The notes under the pieces: model-generated
Told to the model about the DNA's origin: nothing
Seen by the model: the letters and a program-made list of their open reading frames with translations, nothing else
The model's database searches: none
Shown: piece by piece, positions 13,760 to 15,185 of the stretch
Position numbering within the stretch: the first letter of the stretch is position 1
Layout: each line of letters begins with the position of its first letter
Program-made: the position numbers and the translations under genes
From: Clostridiales bacterium UBA1752
GTDB taxonomy: Bacteria > Bacillota > Clostridia > Oscillospirales > CAG-382
Reading direction: 5' to 3'
Assembly: GCA_002314835.1 (NCBI GenBank)
Contig: DCHM01000023.1
Location: 1-15,185, forward strand
DNA length: 15,185 nt

Positions 13760-14450
13760 TTTTTGCCTCCGCAGTGTTAAAAAAGTCGTTTTTGTCGGTT
13801 ATAAAAATCTTTGTAAACAGTATCGGTGTGGTGCAGAGCAGCGAGACGTCCGAAAAAGATATCGGAGCCATAAACATCAATAGCAGGCTCTCTGCAACGA
13901 GCGGCATCAGACAAAATGTCGCCAGCACTATGCGCGTTTTGTGCGGCATCGCTACCGAAAGCACAAGCATATAATCAACTATCAGCCCGACGAGCGAGTA
14001 GAGATGCAATATCAAAAACATCGGTCCGTTGTACTCCATGCCAGAATCTTTAAAAATAAAAATCTTGCCGAGCGGTATGAGCACAGTTGCGAGCAAAGTA
14101 TATGCAATCAGTATAAACTGATATATCCTGCGATAGTTTTTATACGCCTGCGACGTCGGCTTTAATATCTCAAACAAAAAGTTGTTAAACGCGGCAAACA
14201 CAAACATACCCGAAACTGAATATTGCACCGCAGCTAAATATTTGAGCCACAGCGCCATGCCGTTTATTTCAAATAGGCACTGAGCCGTGTTTGAGAGAAC
14301 GTGCAGTATGCCGAAAACGAGCATAAGAGTAAACGTGCCCTTGGCAAAAAACTTTTTTTGCCTGTCGCGCAGGCAATGCATCAGCATACCGCCAAAGACT
14401 CCCACTGTCACTGTATTGAGTATTATATCAAAATGCAAAACAGACTCCAC
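13740..14450 (-). CDS. Polytopic membrane protein of unknown function
   Basis: 236 residues with about seven hydrophobic segments, beginning LHFDIILNTVTVGVFGGMLM and including FFAKGTFTLMLVFGILHVL, YLAAVQYSVSGMFVFAAFNNF, YQFILIAYTLLATVLIPLG and IVDYMLVLSVAM. The size and Lys-rich loops recall the 7-helix sensor modules that precede GGDEF or histidine-kinase domains in Clostridia, but no output domain follows; the protein ends in a short polar tail (ITDKNDFFNTAEAKNVTNIQ). This comparison is by general character only. The start is GTG at 14448-14450, preceded by an unusual G-rich ribosome site. It is the first gene of the operon with cysK, CDF and the lipoprotein, and its last 20 bases overlap the start of cysK. 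Confidence 0.8.
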   Translation of the reverse strand: MESVLHFDIILNTVTVGVFGGMLMHCLRDRQKKFFAKGTFTLMLVFGILHVLSNTAQCLFEINGMALWLKYLAAVQYSVSGMFVFAAFNNFLFEILKPTSQAYKNYRRIYQFILIAYTLLATVLIPLGKIFIFKDSGMEYNGPMFLILHLYSLVGLIVDYMLVLSVAMPHKTRIVLATFCLMPLVAESLLLMFMAPISFSDVSLLCTTPILFTKIFITDKNDFFNTAEAKNVTNIQ

Positions 14451-14456
14451 TTTGCT

Positions 14457-14465
14457 CTCCCCCCC
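14457..14465 (-). promoter_or_regulatory. G-rich ribosome site for the GTG start
   Basis: On the minus strand a run of seven G followed by AG lies six bases before the GTG at 14450. It decides the start because there is no nearer ATG with a ribosome site. A homopolymer here could slip during replication and change ribosome-site strength. Confidence 0.7.
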
Positions 14466-14474
14466 TTGGATTTT

Positions 14475-14503
14475 ATATTACCACTATCCTTATGAATAAT
14501 CAA
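14475..14503 (-). promoter_or_regulatory. Promoter of the membrane protein-cysK-CDF-lipoprotein operon
   Basis: TTGATT (14498-14503) and TAATAT (14475-14480) on the minus strand are separated by 17 bases, directly after the terminator of the PEP carboxykinase gene. No riboswitch-like fold or T-box is visible between it and the start codon, which is only about 25 bases away. Confidence 0.6.
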
Positions 14504-14512
14504 TATCAAAAG

Positions 14513-14546
14513 CAAAAAAAAGACGCCGCCTTACGGCAGCGCCTTT
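14513..14546 (-). terminator. Terminator of the PEP carboxykinase gene
   Basis: On the minus strand GGCGCTGCC and GGCGGCGTC pair over 9 bp (two G-U pairs) around loop GTAA, with an AAA/TTT extension and a run of eight T (plus-strand A at 14514-14521). It lies just past the pckA stop at 14559. Confidence 0.9.
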
Positions 14547-14558
14547 GAAAAAACTATA

Positions 14559-15185
14559 TTAGAGCTGAGGGCCGGCCTTAACGAGAGCCTTGCCTGCGTC
14601 GTTGGTGGTGTACTTGACAAAGTTATTGATGAATCTCTGAGAGAGGTCCTTTGCCTTTGCATCCCAGTCAGCTGCGTTGGCGTAGGTATCGCGAGGGTCG
14701 AGGATGTTGGTAGCAACGCCTTCGAGTACGGTGGGTACCTCAAAGCCGAAGTAAGGAATCTTCTTTGTGGGAGCCTTGTTGATGGCGCCGCTCAAAATAG
14801 CGTCGATGATGCCACGGGTATCCTTGATGGAGATACGCTTGCCGGTGCCGTTCCAGCCGGTGTTTACGAGGTAAGCCTTTGCGCCGCTCTGCTGCATCTT
14901 TTTAACGAGCTCTTCTGCATACTTGGTAGGATGCAATTCGAGGAATGCCTGACCGAAGCAAGCCGAGAAGGTAGGAGTAGGCTCGGTGATGCCGCGTTCG
15001 GTGCCTGCGAGCTTTGCGGTAAAGCCGGAGAGGAAGTAGTACTGTGTCTGCTCGGGAGTGAGTATCGAAACAGGAGGCAGTACGCCGAATGCGTCAGCGG
15101 AAAGGAAGATAACGTTCTTTGCCGCGGGAGCGGAGGAAACGGGACGAACGATATTATTGATGTGGTTGATAGGATAAGAAACACG
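14559..15185 (-). CDS. pckA: Phosphoenolpyruvate carboxykinase (ATP), C-terminal part
   Basis: The frame is open from the right edge to the TAA at 14559-14561, giving the last 208 residues of a protein normally about 530 long. It begins RVSYPINHINNIV, then NVIFLSADAFGVLPPVS, YYFLSGFTAKLAGTE, TEPTPTFSACFGQAFL and NTGWNGTGKRISIKDTR, all characteristic of ATP-dependent PEP carboxykinase. The enzyme interconverts oxaloacetate plus ATP and PEP plus CO2 plus ADP. In fermentative anaerobes it often runs toward oxaloacetate to fix CO2 for succinate or anaplerosis, which is established for other species and only inferred here. The kinase P-loop and most catalytic residues lie outside the window. Codon choice looks strongly biased, as for a highly expressed gene. 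The ATG at 14934-14936 is internal and is not the start. Confidence 0.95.
   Translation of the reverse strand, partial: RVSYPINHINNIVRPVSSAPAAKNVIFLSADAFGVLPPVSILTPEQTQYYFLSGFTAKLAGTERGITEPTPTFSACFGQAFLELHPTKYAEELVKKMQQSGAKAYLVNTGWNGTGKRISIKDTRGIIDAILSGAINKAPTKKIPYFGFEVPTVLEGVATNILDPRDTYANAADWDAKAKDLSQRFINNFVKYTTNDAGKALVKAGPQL

Noticed and set aside
14864..15184. 106-residue minus-strand frame at the right edge
   Set aside because: Out of frame with the clear PEP carboxykinase reading, which stays open to the edge.

Overview
The window looks like chromosomal DNA of a Gram-positive anaerobe of the Bacillota, most likely class Clostridia and possibly gut-associated. The grounds are family membership (a DUF4317 protein, a DUF11 protein lacking a signal peptide, ATP-type PEP carboxykinase, two MATE transporters, a clostridial-style cation diffusion facilitator), strong AGGAGG-type ribosome sites, and compact operons closed by GC-hairpin/T-tract terminators. 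Base composition is intermediate across most of the window. A two-gene segment at about 6036-7818 is clearly richer in A+T. I cannot name the species.

Layout from left to right. (1) 1-1511, minus: the N-terminal part of a secreted repeat protein, with a signal peptide, a cohesin-like domain and then InlB-type repeats of exactly 66 residues that run off the left edge. (2) 1662-3005, minus: a MATE transporter with its own promoter and terminator. (3) 3162-6025, plus: a GH3-family acyl-adenylating enzyme translationally coupled to an MFS transporter. (4) 6059-7733, minus: an AT-rich two-gene cassette (a GIY-YIG nuclease-family protein and an unknown protein with N-terminal beta-type repeats), bracketed by two identical 27-bp copies of a bidirectional terminator. 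(5) 7829-10344, minus: DUF4317 protein coupled to a second MATE transporter. (6) 10456-11310, plus: a DUF11 protein, divergent from DUF4317. (7) 11349-14450, minus: an operon of a membrane protein, cysteine synthase, a cation exporter that is probably for manganese, and a small lipoprotein. (8) 14559-15185, minus: the C-terminal part of PEP carboxykinase, running off the right edge.

The strongest unexplained signal is the cassette. The convergent MFS and MATE genes on either side both end with codons for Lys-Lys-Ser-Ala, and both have their stop codon inside the same terminator hairpin. This suggests that one shared terminator was duplicated when the cassette was gained. The cassette is a reasonable candidate for a small mobile, possibly defence-related locus, but its function is unproven. 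The GH3-MFS pair may make and export an acyl conjugate. The remaining genes are ordinary transport and metabolic functions. No tRNA, rRNA, CRISPR array, transposase or integrase was seen. No gene-free stretch exceeds about 160 bases.
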